Source: Pimelobacter simplex (GTDB lineage: Bacteria; Actinomycetota; Actinomycetes; Propionibacteriales; Nocardioidaceae). From it: a stretch of DNA of 64,000 nucleotides. The translations under genes and the position numbers were made by a program. Below the pieces are notes generated by a model. It was not told the DNA's origin, made no database searches, and worked only from the letters and a program-made list of their open reading frames with translations. The stretch's first letter is position 1. Each line of letters starts with the position of its first letter. The DNA lies in NCBI RefSeq assembly GCF_024662235.1, contig NZ_CP096276.1, forward strand, positions 5,890,001 to 5,954,000, read 5' to 3'. Below are positions 8,405 through 16,987 of the stretch, piece after piece.

Positions 8405-9091
8405 GTGAGCGACCTGATCGACACCACCGAGATGTACCTCCGCACGATCTACGAGCTGATCGAGGAGGGCATCGTCCCGCTGCGGGCCCGGATCGCCGAG
8501 CGCCTGCACCAGAGTGGTCCGACCGTGTCGCAGACGGTGGCCCGCATGGAGCGCGACGGCCTCCTCACCGTCGAGGGCGACCGCCACCTCCAGCTCACCG
8601 AGGACGGCGAGCGCCTCGCCATCCGCGTGATGCGCAAGCACCGCCTCGCCGAGCGCCTCCTGACCGACGTCATCGGTCTCGACTGGGAGCTCGTCCACGA
8701 GGAGGCGTGCCGCTGGGAGCACGTCATGTCCGAGACGGTCGAGCGCCGCCTCATCCAGCTCCTCGACCACCCGACCGAGTCGCCGTACGGCAACCCGATC
8801 CCGGGCCTCGACGAGCTCGGTGAGCACACCACCGGCGACGCCTTCATGGACGACGTCGAGCCGCTCTCCAAGGCCGCCGGCGCCGAGAGCGCCCGCGCCG
8901 TCGTCCGCCGGATCTCCGAGGAGATGCAGAAGGACGACGCGCTGATGAGCGCGATGCGCCGGGTCGGTGCGCTGCCGGACAAGACCATCACCATCCAGGC
9001 GACGGCCGACGGGGTGCTCGTGGGTGCGGGCGGCGAGACCGCGGAGATCTTCCCCGAGGCCGCTGACCACATCTTCGTCAAGCGCCTCTGA
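8405..9091 (+). CDS. ideR: Iron-dependent repressor, DtxR/IdeR family
   Basis: A 228-residue metalloregulator. Residues 1-70 are the winged helix ([41 protein letters not shown]), residues 75-140 the metal-binding and dimerisation domain ([27 protein letters not shown] with the Cys, Glu and His ligands expected in DtxR/Ide[12 protein letters not shown]), and the C terminus an SH3-like domain. With Fe(II) it would repress siderophore and iron-uptake genes and activate storage genes. GTG 8405 matches the start of known IdeR proteins; ATG 8396 is in frame. There is no clear Shine-Dalgarno and AAGAAT at 8392-8397 could be a -10, so the mRNA may be leaderless. It ends in a hairpin at 9100-9119. 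Confidence 0.92.
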   Translation: MSDLIDTTEMYLRTIYELIEEGIVPLRARIAERLHQSGPTVSQTVARMERDGLLTVEGDRHLQLTEDGERLAIRVMRKHRLAERLLTDVIGLDWELVHEEACRWEHVMSETVERRLIQLLDHPTESPYGNPIPGLDELGEHTTGDAFMDDVEPLSKAAGAESARAVVRRISEEMQKDDALMSAMRRVGALPDKTITIQATADGVLVGAGGETAEIFPEAADHIFVKRL

Positions 9092-9099
9092 GCGAGCCC

Positions 9100-9119
9100 T
9101 TCCGGACGTGCGTCCGGAA
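9100..9119 (+). terminator. Hairpin after the iron regulator
   Basis: TTCCGGACG and CGTCCGGAA are perfect complements around a two-base loop, nine bases after the ideR stop. There is no T run, so this is a likely but unproven terminator. Confidence 0.45.
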
Positions 9120-9424
9120 TGTGCGGCCGGCGGGTGTCGGCCGCGCCCGGGACCGGGACCACGGCGGTCACCGCGACGGGCAGCGGCCTGATCCTCGAGG
9201 ACACCTACCTCGGGCCCTTCGGCACCTCCGGCAACACGCGGATCATCGGGTGCGCCCTCAGCGCGTCGGGAGCGGCCGACAACGGCGGGCACGCCTTCAC
9301 CGCCGGGACGGTCGTCACCGATGCGGCGGTGAAGCTCGATCCCACGGCTGCCAGCTTCACCGGGTGCGACCAGCCCAGCCTCTTCGGTCCGGTCAGTCTC
9401 ACCCCGGCCCCCGACGTCAGCTAG
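9119..9424 (+). pseudogene. ORF remnant resembling the C-terminal part of a secreted protein
   Basis: An open frame of 101 codons with natural-looking composition (GSGLILEDTYLGPFGTSG, RIIGCALSASGAADNGG, two cysteines, Thr/Ala/Gly-rich). There is no signal peptide and no Shine-Dalgarno; its first ATG sits on the last base of the ideR terminator hairpin. The stop overlaps the sirtuin gene tail on the other strand by a few bases. I read it as the 3' remnant of a deleted secreted-protein gene, but it could be a short real gene with an unusual start. I do not recognise the family. Confidence 0.3.
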
Positions 9425-10250
9425 GCGACGCGCCGCGTGCGGCGGCGAGGTCGGGCAACCACGCGCCCGTCCCCACCTCCACCTTGTACGACGCCAGCTC
9501 GTCCCCGCGCGTCGTCCCCCGATTGACGATCACCACCGGCACACCCCGCTGCGCCGCGCGCCGGACGAACCGCAGCCCGCTCATCACGGTCAGGCTCGAC
9601 CCGGCGACCAGGAGCGTCCCGCCGCGCCCGGCGAGGGCCTCGACGGCCGCGAAGCAGCGCTCGACGCGGGGCTTGGGCACGTTCTCGCCGAAGAACACGA
9701 CGTCCGGCTTGAGCGGGCCGCCGCAGTCGGCGCAGGGTGGGACGACGAAGTCGGCGGTCTCGTCCAGGTCGACGTCGCCGTCGGGGCGTACGGCGACGTC
9801 CGCGTGCCGGGCGGCCCAGCCGGGGTTGGCGTCCTCGAGGCGCTGCTGGAGCGATGCTCGCGGCGACGTACGGCGGCAGGCGAGGCAGATGACGTCGGCG
9901 ATCCGGCCGTGCAGGGCGACGAGGGCGGGAGTACCGCAGGCCTCGTGGAGGCCGTCGACGTTCTGGGTGATGACGAGGTCGGCGCCGAGGGCGGCGACGG
10001 CGGTGTGGCCGGCGTTGGGCTCCGCGCGGCGCATCCGGGACCAGCCGAGGTGGCTACGCGCCCAGTAGCGCTGCTGGGCGGCGGGTCCGGAGACGAACTC
10101 CTGGTAGGTCATCGGCATCCGGGCCGGTGCGCCGGGGCCGCGGTAGTCGGGGATGCCGGAGTCGGTGGACAGGCCCGCGCCCGTCAGGACGACGAGGGGC
10201 CCGTCGGCGCACACGTCGAGTGCCGGGTCCCGCCGGCCGACCAGGGTCAC
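9417..10250 (-). CDS. NAD-dependent protein deacylase, sirtuin (Sir2) family
   Basis: A 277-residue sirtuin that removes acyl groups from protein lysines using NAD+, releasing nicotinamide and O-acyl-ADP-ribose. Visible are the NAD-binding GAGLSTDSGIPDYRG, QNVDGLH, the catalytic His in LHGRIADVIC, and a four-cysteine zinc site (CLAC and CADC). VFFGENVPKP and AGSSLTVMSG complete the fold. The sequence resembles the SIRT4-like bacterial class more than CobB. The GTG start at 10248-10250 overlaps the PCMT stop, so the genes are translationally coupled with PCMT and DUF2277. Confidence 0.92.
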   Translation of the reverse strand: MTLVGRRDPALDVCADGPLVVLTGAGLSTDSGIPDYRGPGAPARMPMTYQEFVSGPAAQQRYWARSHLGWSRMRRAEPNAGHTAVAALGADLVITQNVDGLHEACGTPALVALHGRIADVICLACRRTSPRASLQQRLEDANPGWAARHADVAVRPDGDVDLDETADFVVPPCADCGGPLKPDVVFFGENVPKPRVERCFAAVEALAGRGGTLLVAGSSLTVMSGLRFVRRAAQRGVPVVIVNRGTTRGDELASYKVEVGTGAWLPDLAAARGASPS

Positions 10251-10801
10251 GGGTCCAGGGTACGGAGCGGGACGAACACGTAGCGACCGTGCCGCTCGAC
10301 ACGCAGCATCTCGCCGCGCACCGGCCCGACGAGCACGCCGCCGAGGACCAGTTGCGCGACCAGGTCGGGGGCGAGGACCGGGGCGTCGGCCGCGACCAGG
10401 ATCCGGTCGTACGGCGCGCCCGCGGGCCAGCCGAGCGGTGCCCCCGGCGCGGTCAGGTGGAGCTCCACCCGGGCCAGGCCGGTCAGGCCGGTGAGGCCGG
10501 CCAGGTGCCGGGTGCCCGCGGCGAGGACCTCCGGGATGATCTCGACGCCCACCACCCGGCCGGCCGGGCCGACCAGGTGGGCGAGCAGGGCGGTGGTCCA
10601 GCCGGAGCCGCAGCCGACATCCAGCACCCGGTCGCCGGGGCGTGGGCCGAGCAGCTCGAGCATCCGGCGCACGGTCGTGGGCTGGGAGCAGGTGACGTCG
10701 TACCCGAGGGGGAGGGCGCGGTCGAGCCCGGCGTACGGCTGCTGGTCGGGCGGCAGGAACCGTGCGCGTGGACAGGCGGCGAACGCCGCGGCCAGGTCCA
10801 C
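10247..10801 (-). CDS. pcm: Protein-L-isoaspartate O-methyltransferase-like protein
   Basis: A 184-residue SAM-dependent methyltransferase of the PCMT type, which would methylate isoaspartyl residues in aged proteins and start their repair. Motif I is VLDVGCGSGWTTALLA; the N-terminal segment ARFLPPDQQPYAGLDRALPLGYDVTCSQPTTV matches the substrate-contact region of PCMT (GYGQTISQP in classic enzymes is here GYDVTCSQP). The domain is slightly shorter than E. coli Pcm. Gene order DUF2277-pcm-sirtuin on one transcript suggests a post-translational maintenance module. The family is clear; activity on isoaspartate is inferred. Confidence 0.85.
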   Translation of the reverse strand: MDLAAAFAACPRARFLPPDQQPYAGLDRALPLGYDVTCSQPTTVRRMLELLGPRPGDRVLDVGCGSGWTTALLAHLVGPAGRVVGVEIIPEVLAAGTRHLAGLTGLTGLARVELHLTAPGAPLGWPAGAPYDRILVAADAPVLAPDLVAQLVLGGVLVGPVRGEMLRVERHGRYVFVPLRTLDP

Positions 10802-10812
10802 GGACCGCCGGC

Positions 10813-11079
10813 TCAGCCGTAGCGCAGGCGCGCCCGCTCGCGGGCCTTGGCGGCCTCGGCCTCACGGTTCTTGGGAGGCGCGGTCGTCACGAGGTCGTCG
10901 AGCAGGTGCTGGGTGATGTGGGCGATCTCGGCGACCGCCTGGTCGAACGCGGCCTGGTTGGCCTGGCTCGGCTTCGTCGTGCCGCTGACCTTGCGGACGA
11001 ACTGCAGCGCGGCCGCGGCGACCTCGTCCGACGTGGCCGGCGGCTCGAAGTTGTTGAGGGGGCGGATGTTGCGGCACAT
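10813..11079 (-). CDS. DUF2277 family protein
   Basis: An 88-residue protein opening MCRNIRPLNNFEPPATSDEV, the hallmark of DUF2277 small proteins, followed by an alpha-helical region and a strongly basic C terminus (REAEAAKARERARLRYG). No function is established to my knowledge. It lies 27 bp after the propeller gene and 11 bp before pcm, all on the minus strand, so it may be transcribed with both. Confidence 0.85.
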   Translation of the reverse strand: MCRNIRPLNNFEPPATSDEVAAAALQFVRKVSGTTKPSQANQAAFDQAVAEIAHITQHLLDDLVTTAPPKNREAEAAKARERARLRYG

Positions 11080-11106
11080 GCCTCCACCGTACGACGGGCC
11101 GCCCGC

Positions 11107-13116
11107 TCACAGGGCGAAGAAGCGGGCGTCCTCCCCGGTCACCACGACCACCCGGCCGTCCGGCAGGGGGACGGCGCGCAGGTGGTCGACGTCGTCGCCG
11201 TACTCCGCCTTGTACCGCTGCTCGTGCATCGTGCCGCCCTCGAGCCGGATCACCGAGAGGTAGCCGACGCGGCGGCTGCCCCACTTCTGCACGACCGTGA
11301 GGAAGGTCCGCTGGTCCGGCAGCCAGGTGAACGCGCGCGGATCGGTCCCGGCGAGCGCCTCCATGCCGCTGGCGTAGTGGAGGACGTCGCGGCGCTTGAC
11401 CGCCGTCGGGTCGCGGACGTCGAAGAGCCCGATCTGGGCGCCCCACCCGCCCTTGCCGTCGGGGCCCTCGCCGATGCCGACCATCCTGGCCGGACCGAGC
11501 GGGTGCAGGTACGAGGAGAAGCCGGGGATCTTGAGCTTGCTGAGCAGCCGCGGGTGCGCGGTGTCGGTCAGGTCGACGGCGTAGAGCGGATCGACCTGGC
11601 GGAACGTCACGAGGATCGCGAGACCGTCGAACCAGCGCACCGACTGGAGGTCCTCGCCGGGCCCGAGCCGGTCGAGCCGGCCGCGCTCGACGAGCTCCTT
11701 GCCGCGGCGCTCGAAGGTGACGACCGAGTTGAAGTTGCCCGTCTCGGCGGTCGGCCCGACGGCGACCCGCAGCACGTCGTCCGCCTCGTCCAGGGACCAG
11801 CGGTCGCGCACCGATCCCTCGACCTCGCCCGAGGCGACGTGGGTCGCCCGGGTGCCGTCGAGCGTGAAGTCGAAGAGGTACGACGTCCCGCCCGGCCCCG
11901 ACCAGACGGGGCAGCGGCGCACGCAGTCGATGAGGTCGTTCTCGCGCAGGACGCCGCCCCAGCCGCCGCTCGCGGCGAGGTAGAGGTGGTCGGCGGACTC
12001 GTAGGCGATGTCGGTCCGCCCGGCCAGCCCGATCGCGGAGACCTTGCCCGGGGAGCCGGTGTCGAAGCCGGCCACGCTCGTCGTACCGAGCGCGAGGTCG
12101 TCGGAGGGGACCGCGACGTCGGCGCAGTCGAGCAGCTGCTCCGGATCGTCGCCGTCGACCGCGATCGTGGGCAGCCAGTCCTCGATCGTGGACTCCTCGA
12201 CCGCCTTGCGGTTGTGCGCCAGCGCCCGCTTCGCGGACCGGGCCGGGCCGGGGGAGACGAAGTCGAGGTCCGGCAGCCCCGAGGCGAGCACCAGCCGGAC
12301 GGTGCTGCCGTGCTGGCGCGCGGAGAGCAGCGGGGCGTCGTAGACGACCTGGTCGGTGACCGCGGGCTCCGCGGGCTCGGCGAGGGACACGGTCAGCACG
12401 CGGGTCCGCTCGCTGCGCGCGCTGGCGTCGCTGCCGACCGCGATGATGGTGCCGGTCGCGGAGTCGAGCAGGATCTCGGCGTTCGCGACCCGGGGGAGGA
12501 CGAGGCTGCCCAGACGCCGCGTCGCCGCGCCGGTGACGTCGTAGGTGGTGATGCGGTCGTCGCGGACCACGGCGAGCAGCGAGCCGTCGGTCTTGACCGT
12601 GTCGGGCTCGTCGACGCCGGCCTCCTGGACGTTGGTGCCGGTCTCGCTGTTGACCTGGCGCTGGGAGCGCGCCAGCGACTTGCTGGCGTTGAACGTCGGG
12701 TTCCGATCGGCCAAGCTCGCGAGATCATCGGAGGACTGCGAGAACCCGGACCCGATGACCGTGCGGCCGTGGGGATCGCCCCAGCCGTAGGGACCGACGA
12801 GGTCGAGCCCGCGGTCGACGTACACCTGGCGGAGGTCGGCGCAGGACGCGGCGGGCTTCAGGTCGGCCTGGAAGGCGGCGTAGCGGGGCGTGCTGGTCCG
12901 GTCTCCGCCACCGCCACCTCCGCCGCCGTCCTGGCCCAGCGTGCCGGCGACGAAGGCGCCGACCAGCGCGGTCAGAGCGCCGGCGGTGACCAGGGCGCGC
13001 CGCAACGGCCGGCGGCGCCGCGGGTGCCGCGGCCGCCCGGCGGCCGCGGCCAGGATCTCGCGGGTCGGGGTGGGGCCGGTGGGGTAGTCGTCCCAGAGGC
13101 GTTCGAGGTCGGTCAC
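11107..13116 (-). CDS. Membrane-anchored beta-propeller protein, candidate anti-sigma factor/sensor
   Basis: A 669-residue protein. Residues 1-40 are cytoplasmic and basic, residues 42-65 a single TM helix (LVTAGALTALVGAFVAGTLG), then a glycine run and a large extracytoplasmic beta-propeller (PF09826-like; NVQEAGVDEPDTVKTDG is the family hallmark). The GTG start at 13114-13116 overlaps the stop of the ECF sigma gene (GTGA). That coupling plus the in-out topology suggests the short N terminus holds the sigma factor and the propeller senses something outside the membrane. This is inference: the cytoplasmic part lacks a recognisable zinc-binding anti-sigma motif. Confidence 0.8.
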   Translation of the reverse strand: MTDLERLWDDYPTGPTPTREILAAAAGRPRHPRRRRPLRRALVTAGALTALVGAFVAGTLGQDGGGGGGGGDRTSTPRYAAFQADLKPAASCADLRQVYVDRGLDLVGPYGWGDPHGRTVIGSGFSQSSDDLASLADRNPTFNASKSLARSQRQVNSETGTNVQEAGVDEPDTVKTDGSLLAVVRDDRITTYDVTGAATRRLGSLVLPRVANAEILLDSATGTIIAVGSDASARSERTRVLTVSLAEPAEPAVTDQVVYDAPLLSARQHGSTVRLVLASGLPDLDFVSPGPARSAKRALAHNRKAVEESTIEDWLPTIAVDGDDPEQLLDCADVAVPSDDLALGTTSVAGFDTGSPGKVSAIGLAGRTDIAYESADHLYLAASGGWGGVLRENDLIDCVRRCPVWSGPGGTSYLFDFTLDGTRATHVASGEVEGSVRDRWSLDEADDVLRVAVGPTAETGNFNSVVTFERRGKELVERGRLDRLGPGEDLQSVRWFDGLAILVTFRQVDPLYAVDLTDTAHPRLLSKLKIPGFSSYLHPLGPARMVGIGEGPDGKGGWGAQIGLFDVRDPTAVKRRDVLHYASGMEALAGTDPRAFTWLPDQRTFLTVVQKWGSRRVGYLSVIRLEGGTMHEQRYKAEYGDDVDHLRAVPLPDGRVVVVTGEDARFFAL

Positions 13117-13631
13117 GGCGTCGTCCCTCCGGACAGGTCGAGAAGGTGGTCGTTCGCGGCGAGGTGGGCGAGCGCCCGGGAGAGCCGGCTCTTGACCGTC
13201 CCGGGTGGGATGTCCAGCGCCTCGGCGGTCTGCTTCTCCGTCAGCTGGACGAAGTAGCGCAGCACGACCACGTCGCGGTTGGGCTTGGAGAGCGCCGCGA
13301 GGGCGCGGTGCACGGCGTCGGCGACGGCGATCCGCTCGGCGGCGTCGGGGCTGGAGCGGAGGGTCGTCTCGGGGGTGTCGTACTGGCGGTCCTTCCACCA
13401 GCGGGTACGGCGTACGTCGCGCAGGGAGTTGAGGAGCATCCGATAGACGTACGCGTCGCGGTTGTCGGCGCTGTTGACCCGCTCCCAACCCGTGTAGCAG
13501 CGCACGAGCGTGGTCTGGGCGAGGTCCTCGGCCTCGTGCGGCCGCGCGCCGAGGAAGACCGCGGCCCGGACCAGGGTCGGCCAGCTCTGCTCGACGTAGT
13601 CGGCGTACGCCGCCTCGTTGTCGGGATCCAC
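13113..13631 (-). CDS. ECF RNA polymerase sigma factor, SigE-like family
   Basis: A 172-residue group IV sigma factor. Region 2 spans roughly residues 10-80 (YADYVEQSWPTLVRAAVFLG, EAEDLAQTTLVRCYTGWERV, YVYRMLLNSLRDVRR) and region 4 residues 115-165 (LSKPNRDVVVLRYFVQLTEKQTAEAL, PPGTVKSRLSRALAHL). It would direct transcription of an extracytoplasmic stress or envelope regulon. The start at GTG 13631 (VDPDNEAAY) is preferred because it has GGAG five bases upstream; GTG 13637 would have no spacer. The next gene is a coupled membrane propeller protein, its likely regulator. Confidence 0.92.
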   Translation of the reverse strand: MDPDNEAAYADYVEQSWPTLVRAAVFLGARPHEAEDLAQTTLVRCYTGWERVNSADNRDAYVYRMLLNSLRDVRRTRWWKDRQYDTPETTLRSSPDAAERIAVADAVHRALAALSKPNRDVVVLRYFVQLTEKQTAEALDIPPGTVKSRLSRALAHLAANDHLLDLSGGTTP

Positions 13632-13720
13632 TCTCACTCCTGCTCGTCGCGCTGAACCTATGACGAGCCCGGACGGGCCGGGGGTTCCATCGGATTCGGG
13701 AGCGATGCAAGAGTGGCGCC

Positions 13721-14911
13721 ATGGCTGACACCGCGCGCCCGTACGACGTCGTCCTCTTCGGTGCCACCGGGTTCACCGGCGGGCTGACCGCCGACTACCT
13801 CGCCGAGCACGCGCCGGCCGGCCTGCGCTGGGCGCTCGCCGGGCGCAGCGAGGAGCGCCTGGCGGCGGTGCGCGACCACCTCCTCACGATCGATCCCGGC
13901 CTGGCCGACCTGCCGCTCCTCGTCGCCGACGCGCGCGACCCCGAGGCGCTCGCCGAGGTGGCCCGGACGACCAAGGTGGTCGCGACGACGGTCGGGCCCT
14001 ACATCGAGCACGGCGGACCGCTGGTCGCCGCGTGCGCCGCCGCGGGGACCGACTACGTCGACCTCACCGGCGAGCCGGAGTTCGTCGACCGCACGTACGT
14101 CGAGCACAACGCCACCGCGGAAGGCTCCGGGGCGCGGATCGTGCACTCGTGCGGCTTCGACTCGATCCCGCACGACCTGGGCGCCTACTTCACGATCCAG
14201 GAGCTCGCCCGCGAGCTCGGCGGCGAGATCACCGGACCGGTGACCATGCGTGGCGTGGTCCGGTCCAAGGCCGGCTTCTCCGGCGGCACCTTCCACTCGG
14301 CACTGACCGCCTTCTCCCGCGCCCGCCAGATGAAGGAGGCCTCCACGGCCCGCCGGCGGATGGAGCCGCGTCCCGAGGGCCGCCGCTCGCGCGCGGTGGC
14401 GGGCCGGCCGCGCCGCGACGGCGCCCTGGGCTACTGGCTGCTCCCGCTGCCGACGATCGACCCGTTCGTGGTCGCGCGGAGCGGGGCGGCGCTGCCGTCG
14501 TACGGGCCGGCGTTCACGTACTCGCACTTCGCCGGCACCAAGACCCTCCGGTACGCCGCCGGCGGCGCGGTCGGCGTCACCGGCCTCACCCTCGCCGCCC
14601 AGGTCCCGCCGGTGCGCAACGCGCTGCTCAAGCGGGTCCCGCAGGGCGAGGGCCCCTCGGCCGGGCGCCGCGAGAAGTCCTGGTTCACCGTCGACTTCGT
14701 GGCCTCCTCGGGCGGCACCGAGGTCCGGACCCGGGTCTCCGGCGGCGACCCCGGCTACACCGAGACGGCCAAGATGCTCGCCGAGTCGGCGCTGTGCCTC
14801 GCGCTCGACGACAACCCCAACGTCGCCGGCCAGGTCACCACGGCGACCGCGATGGGCGACGCGCTGCTGCTGCGGCTGGAGCGGGCCGGGATCACGTTCG
14901 AGCGGCGCTGA
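13721..14911 (+). CDS. Saccharopine dehydrogenase-like / trans-acting enoyl reductase-like protein
   Basis: A 396-residue NAD(P)-dependent oxidoreductase with an N-terminal Rossmann motif (VVLFGATGFTGGLTADYLAE), a second conserved block TTVGPYIEHGGPLVAACAA, the family signature YVDLTGEPEFVDR, and HSCGFDSIPHDLGAYF. It belongs to the saccharopine-dehydrogenase-like group that includes mycobacterial trans-acting enoyl reductases used in lipid synthesis. Whether this one reduces a lipid intermediate is unknown. It is divergent from the ECF sigma gene (about 90 bp between starts), and thus could be a target of that sigma factor; no promoter match was established. Confidence 0.85.
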   Translation: MADTARPYDVVLFGATGFTGGLTADYLAEHAPAGLRWALAGRSEERLAAVRDHLLTIDPGLADLPLLVADARDPEALAEVARTTKVVATTVGPYIEHGGPLVAACAAAGTDYVDLTGEPEFVDRTYVEHNATAEGSGARIVHSCGFDSIPHDLGAYFTIQELARELGGEITGPVTMRGVVRSKAGFSGGTFHSALTAFSRARQMKEASTARRRMEPRPEGRRSRAVAGRPRRDGALGYWLLPLPTIDPFVVARSGAALPSYGPAFTYSHFAGTKTLRYAAGGAVGVTGLTLAAQVPPVRNALLKRVPQGEGPSAGRREKSWFTVDFVASSGGTEVRTRVSGGDPGYTETAKMLAESALCLALDDNPNVAGQVTTATAMGDALLLRLERAGITFERR

Positions 14912-15075
14912 CGCTCAGGCCTCGTCGTCGAGGCCGCCGCCGCCCGGAGCGCCACCGGAACCTGTTCCACTACGATCCCTCCGGGTGCACTCTCGTGCGC
15001 CCGAGGGAGAGGACGTCCGCGGCGCCGGCGAGGGGGACGACGGCCGCGCGGACTCGGCGGGAGGGAGACCCGGCG

Positions 15076-16866
15076 ATGACGCGCGCCTTGCGTGGGAGGT
15101 TCCGGTTGCGCCGCGGCCGGTCGGACGAGCGCGGGGTGAGCGCCGTCATCGTGGCGATCTGCACCGCGGTGGCGGTGGTGTCGGCGGCGTTCGCGGTCGA
15201 CCTCGGCATGCAGCGGGTGCTGCGCCGTGACCTGCAGGCGGTCGTGGACCTGGTGTCGATGGACCTCGCCCGCGAGCTGACCGGCGGCAAGGTGAGCACC
15301 TACACCGCCGCGGACCGGGCCCGGATCGACGGGGCCAAGGTCGCGAGCCTGCGGCGCAACAGCGACCTGCTGGGCGGCGCCGTACCTCCGGAGGACGTGC
15401 GGTGGGAGCTCGTCGTACGTGCGGAGGGCACGAACGGTGCGCCTGCGGCGTGGAAGCCGGCCGCGTCGGGCGACATCCCCGGCGGGGTGCGGGTGACGGC
15501 GAGCTCGGACGTGGCGTTCGCCTTCGGTGGCGTGACGGGGGTCGACCGTGGTGGTTCGACGCGGACCGCCGTCGCCGCCGCCCGTACGACGGCGTGCCTC
15601 CAGGTGAGCTCGTACGCCGCCCAGCTCGACACCGGGCGCTCGTGGCTCCTCAATGCGCTGCTGGGTGACCTCCTGGGCACCAAGCTCGCGCTCAAGGTGC
15701 TCGACCCGGACGCCGGTCTCGCCGGCGTGGACCTCAACCTGCTCGACCTCATCGAGGAGCTCGACCCCCTCGTCAGCGCGCACATCTCGGCAGCGTCGTT
15801 CACCGAGGTCGCCGGGGTCGCGGTCGGATTGTCGGAGCTGATGCTCGCCGCGATCCACGCGCTGGAGCGGCAGAGCGGCAAGCTGGCCGAGATCGACCTG
15901 CTTCGCAACGTCTACAACGGCATCCAGGCCAACGTGCCGAACGTGATGGTCAAGCTCGGTGACCTGATCGACCTCACCACCGCCGAGGACGCCGCCGCCG
16001 AGCTCGGCCTCGACCTGCTCGACCTCGTCGCCGGCTCGCTCGCGATCGCCAACGGCACCAACGTCCTGGCCCTGCCGCTCAAGGTGAAGGTGCCGCTGCC
16101 CCTCGGCCCCGGCGGCACGAGCCTCGTCGACCTCACCGCCAAGGTGAAGGTCGGGCAGAAGCCGGTCGTGAAGTGCTCCGGCAAGGTCGAGAGCTCGCAG
16201 ATCGAGGTCGACCTGAACGGCGACGCCCTCGCCCTCGACCTCGGCCTGCTCAAGGCCCGCGTCCCCCTGTCGATCCGGGTCACCCTCGCCGACGCCAGCG
16301 CTGTCGCCCAGGCGGTGCGCTGCGTGCCGTCGGGCAAGCGCGTCGACATGCTGATCGACAGCGGTCTGCTCGGCGTCACCGTCCGGCTGGGCCAGCGCGA
16401 GAACGAGCCCGGCTCGCCGAAGATGATGCTCTCGCTGCTCGACGTCGGCCTGCCCGGCTGGAACGGCATCGAGGTGGTCAGCGGGACCGTCGTACTGTCG
16501 AGCGGGCAGAGCATGAGCCGGCCCACCCGCGCCGACCACCTCGACATCGTCGACGAGAACTACGACGTCAGCCTGCCCGCCAGCATCCGCGGTCTCGGCA
16601 TCCCGACGCTCCACCTGCAGCTGCAGGACCTCAAGCTGCTCGGTGGTCTCGGGCCGCTGTCGTCGCTGCTGGAGTTCCTCGGCATCGGCAGCCTCCTGCA
16701 GTGGGTGGTCAACCTCGCGCTGGAGGGCCTGGTCAACCCGCTCGTCGGCACCCTCGACAAGTGGCTGCTCGACCCGCTGCTGCGCACGCTCGGCATCGAC
16801 GTCGCGGGCGGCACGATCAAGGTCGCGCCGACGGTGGACTGCGGGACCCCGCGCTTGGCGGGGTGA
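15076..16866 (+). CDS. TadG-like secreted/pilus-associated protein
   Basis: A 596-residue protein. After a short basic N terminus and DERGVSAVIVAICTAVAVVSAAFAVDLGM it carries one hydrophobic helix, the Flp pilus-assembly TadG/TadE-type N terminus, then a long extracytoplasmic region. The mature part has a TadG-like lipid- or surface-protein composition with repeated Leu/Asp-rich helices (LDLIEELDPLVSAHISAAS, LLDLVAGSLAIANGTNV). ATG 15076 is preceded by GGGAGGGA. No other Tad genes are adjacent; a SAF/CpaB-type gene lies far away at 61.2 kb. The transcript ends in the inverted repeat cluster at 16880-16984. Role in a pilus is inference. Confidence 0.75.
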   Translation: MTRALRGRFRLRRGRSDERGVSAVIVAICTAVAVVSAAFAVDLGMQRVLRRDLQAVVDLVSMDLARELTGGKVSTYTAADRARIDGAKVASLRRNSDLLGGAVPPEDVRWELVVRAEGTNGAPAAWKPAASGDIPGGVRVTASSDVAFAFGGVTGVDRGGSTRTAVAAARTTACLQVSSYAAQLDTGRSWLLNALLGDLLGTKLALKVLDPDAGLAGVDLNLLDLIEELDPLVSAHISAASFTEVAGVAVGLSELMLAAIHALERQSGKLAEIDLLRNVYNGIQANVPNVMVKLGDLIDLTTAEDAAAELGLDLLDLVAGSLAIANGTNVLALPLKVKVPLPLGPGGTSLVDLTAKVKVGQKPVVKCSGKVESSQIEVDLNGDALALDLGLLKARVPLSIRVTLADASAVAQAVRCVPSGKRVDMLIDSGLLGVTVRLGQRENEPGSPKMMLSLLDVGLPGWNGIEVVSGTVVLSSGQSMSRPTRADHLDIVDENYDVSLPASIRGLGIPTLHLQLQDLKLLGGLGPLSSLLEFLGIGSLLQWVVNLALEGLVNPLVGTLDKWLLDPLLRTLGIDVAGGTIKVAPTVDCGTPRLAG

Positions 16867-16879
16867 CCTGCCAGCCCGC

Positions 16880-16984
16880 CGAAGTGCGCCGGTTGCACCC
16901 ACGAAGTACGGGGGTTGCTGGTCCGAGATCTGCGACCTCGCACCAGCAACCCCCTGACTTCGGACCAGCAACCCCCGTACTTCG
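16880..16984. repeat. Four-unit inverted repeat cluster between convergent genes
   Basis: A perfect 25-bp inverted repeat (arms 16902-16926 and 16960-16984, loop of 33 bases) contains the core TACGGGGGTTGCTGG. Two further degenerate copies of the same unit lie at about 16880-16900 (plus orientation, CGAAGTGCGCCGGTTGC) and 16942-16963 (minus orientation). So four units of about 22 bp are arranged two per strand. It sits between the stops of convergent genes at 16866 and 16988 and probably works as a bidirectional terminator, but unit similarity suggests a dispersed REP-like element. Confidence 0.7.
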
Positions 16985-16987
16985 GGG

